Source of the DNA: Fidelibacterota bacterium
Lineage (GTDB): Bacteria > Fidelibacterota > Fidelibacteria > Fidelibacterales > Fidelibacteraceae
Direction of reading: 5' to 3'
Assembly (NCBI GenBank): GCA_023134755.1
Contig: JAGLUM010000436.1
Span: 1 to 7,398 of the forward strand
DNA: 7,398 nucleotides
The notes below the pieces were generated by a model. It had not been told where the DNA came from, ran no database searches, and worked only from the letters and a program-made list of their open reading frames with translations. Numbering within the stretch: position 1 is the first letter of the stretch; each line of letters begins with the position of its first letter. This document shows positions 6,528 to 7,398 of the stretch, in pieces. The translations under genes and the position numbers were made by a program.

Positions 6528-7134
6528 TTTCGGTAAACAGGATACTGCCTTCCCTTAATAACTGCAATTCAGAATCATCAGTCATTTTAATAACCGTACT
6601 ACCTAATGAATGTTGGGCATTATTTAATCGGGAATCACTGATAAATAATTGCACTTCATTCCCAAACTGTCCTTCAATATCCTGAATGCTCGTCAAGGCC
6701 GGTGTGTGACTAATATTTACACTGGTACTAATAATAGGATATTGAAAATGCTCCAGTATCGCCCGGCAAAATGGATGGTCCGGGATACGAAAGCCCAGAT
6801 AACGATTGTCGCTATATAAACGCTTTGGTAAAGACATATCTTTTGCCGGTAGAACCAAGGTTAATGCACCCGGTAGAAACCGACGGATGATCTTTGCTGT
6901 TCTTTCTGAAATATGTGCAAAATCCTGCATCATTTTTATATCTCGGACAAGTATACTTACCGGCATATTCTGCGGTCGTTTTTTAACCTCATATATGCGC
7001 TGTATTACGTTTTGGGAACGGGCATTACCGCCAAATCCATACAGGGTATCAGTTGGGTAGACAAACAGTTCTTCATCTTTAAGTGCATCAAGAACTTTCT
7101 TCTGTGCAGATGCGAGTTGATAATCTATTATCAT
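6508..7134 (-). CDS. tsaC: L-threonylcarbamoyladenylate synthase (TsaC/Sua5/YrdC family)
   Basis: This 208-residue cytoplasmic enzyme makes threonylcarbamoyl-AMP from threonine, bicarbonate and ATP. It is the first step of t6A formation at A37 of tRNAs that read ANN codons. Family motifs are present in order: YPTDTLYG (26-33), KKRPQNMP (51-58), LPGALTLVL (87-95), GFRIPDHP (114-121), STSVNIS (136-142), GSTV (178-181) and LREG (193-196). The length fits the single-domain TsaC/YrdC form without the extra Sua5 C-terminal domain. The usual DGG before the STV motif is replaced by DSR, a mild departure. The ATG at 7134 overlaps the rlmN stop as ATGA, with GAGG 10 bases upstream, so translation is probably coupled. 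The 3' end overlaps the convergent porD-like gene by 20 bases. The remaining t6A genes (tsaB, tsaD, tsaE) are not in the window. Confidence 0.93.
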   Translation of the reverse strand: MIIDYQLASAQKKVLDALKDEELFVYPTDTLYGFGGNARSQNVIQRIYEVKKRPQNMPVSILVRDIKMMQDFAHISERTAKIIRRFLPGALTLVLPAKDMSLPKRLYSDNRYLGFRIPDHPFCRAILEHFQYPIISTSVNISHTPALTSIQDIEGQFGNEVQLFISDSRLNNAQHSLGSTVIKMTDDSELQLLREGSILFTEINRLFL

Positions 7135-7398
7135 AATAAAAACGCCTCATGATACAGTTGGCCACAGGCGGCCTGGATACCCTTTCCACCGCTGTTGCGC
7201 AGGGTAACAGCGAAGGACACACCTTTAAAATAGGACATAAATGTGAGGATATCCTGTTCATTTGGCCGCTGAAATTTGCTATCGATTTCATTAAAAGGAA
7301 TAATATTCAATTTGGACGGGATATGACTCAGGTGCTTGATAAGTTCTTGTGCGTCTTTTTGTGTGTTATTAACACCACTAATAAGAACATACTCAAAA
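7131..7398 (-). CDS. rlmN: 23S rRNA (adenine2503-C2)-methyltransferase RlmN, C-terminal part (5' end outside window)
   Basis: Read on the minus strand from the right edge, the frame gives 88 residues: FEYVLISGVN, then KLNIIPFNEID, then FQRPNEQD, ending VTLRNSGGKGIQAACGQL-YHEAFLL before TGA (7133-7131). This is the C-terminal part of the radical-SAM enzyme RlmN, which methylates A2503 of 23S rRNA and, in many bacteria, A37 of some tRNAs. The cysteine in AACGQL (residue 78 of the fragment) matches the essential C-terminal cysteine (Cys355 in E. coli) that carries the methyl group during catalysis. The CxxxCxxC cluster lies upstream, beyond the window. The stop overlaps the tsaC start by four bases. 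The segment ahead of AACGQL reads RNSGGKG instead of the more usual R-x-x-RG-D/x-D, a small oddity. The gene is not detectable by start-to-stop scanning because its start is outside. Confidence 0.9.
   Translation of the reverse strand, partial: FEYVLISGVNNTQKDAQELIKHLSHIPSKLNIIPFNEIDSKFQRPNEQDILTFMSYFKGVSFAVTLRNSGGKGIQAACGQLYHEAFLL

Noticed and set aside
7088..7291. 67-codon minus-strand frame over the rlmN/tsaC junction
   Set aside because: It is in a different frame from both rlmN and tsaC, which are clear by motif, and has no recognisable content.

Overview
The window is a chromosomal segment that most likely comes from an uncultured or little-studied bacterium of the Fibrobacterota-Chlorobiota-Bacteroidota (FCB) superphylum, for example KSB1, Marinimicrobia, Calditrichota or Cloacimonadota. 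The main evidence is a large secreted protein ending in a YPNPFNPAT-type C-terminal sorting domain and a DUF4835/PorD-like protein. Both are typical of lineages with a type IX secretion system (T9SS) or a relative of it. The DNA is fairly AT-rich, intergenic regions are short, and Shine-Dalgarno sites are easy to see. I cannot assign a phylum from the sequence alone.

Layout, left to right. (1) 1-1382, plus strand: a tight two-gene unit for membrane proteins of no known function. The first gene is cut by the left edge and ends in a single membrane helix. The second is a 280-residue protein with 7-8 membrane segments. A strong rho-independent terminator closes the unit at 1407-1440. (2) 1628-2044, plus: a stand-alone yjbQ (UPF0047) gene. 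(3) 2068-5568, minus: an 1166-residue secreted protein with a TolB-like beta-propeller, a C39-like cysteine-peptidase fold, a golvesin-type domain, a PKD domain, three Fn3-like modules and a C-terminal sorting domain. It converges with yjbQ over a 23-base gap. (4) 5685-6527, plus: a secreted DUF4835/PorD-like protein, transcribed divergently from the peptidase-like gene across about 116 bases. (5) 6508-7134, minus: an L-threonylcarbamoyladenylate synthase (TsaC/Sua5/YrdC) whose 3' end overlaps the porD-like gene by 20 bases. (6) 7131-7398, minus: the C-terminal 88 codons of rlmN, cut by the right edge and joined to tsaC by a 4-base ATGA overlap.

How the genes relate: the most suggestive unit is the divergent pair of a predicted sorting-domain cargo and a PorD-like secretion accessory protein, which share one short control region. 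The rlmN-tsaC pair is a housekeeping operon for RNA modification in translation (23S rRNA and tRNA A2503/A37, t6A). The membrane pair on the left is the least understood part. I saw no tRNA, rRNA, CRISPR array, insertion sequence or phage gene. No stretch longer than 300 bases lacks a gene; the longest gap is 1383-1627.
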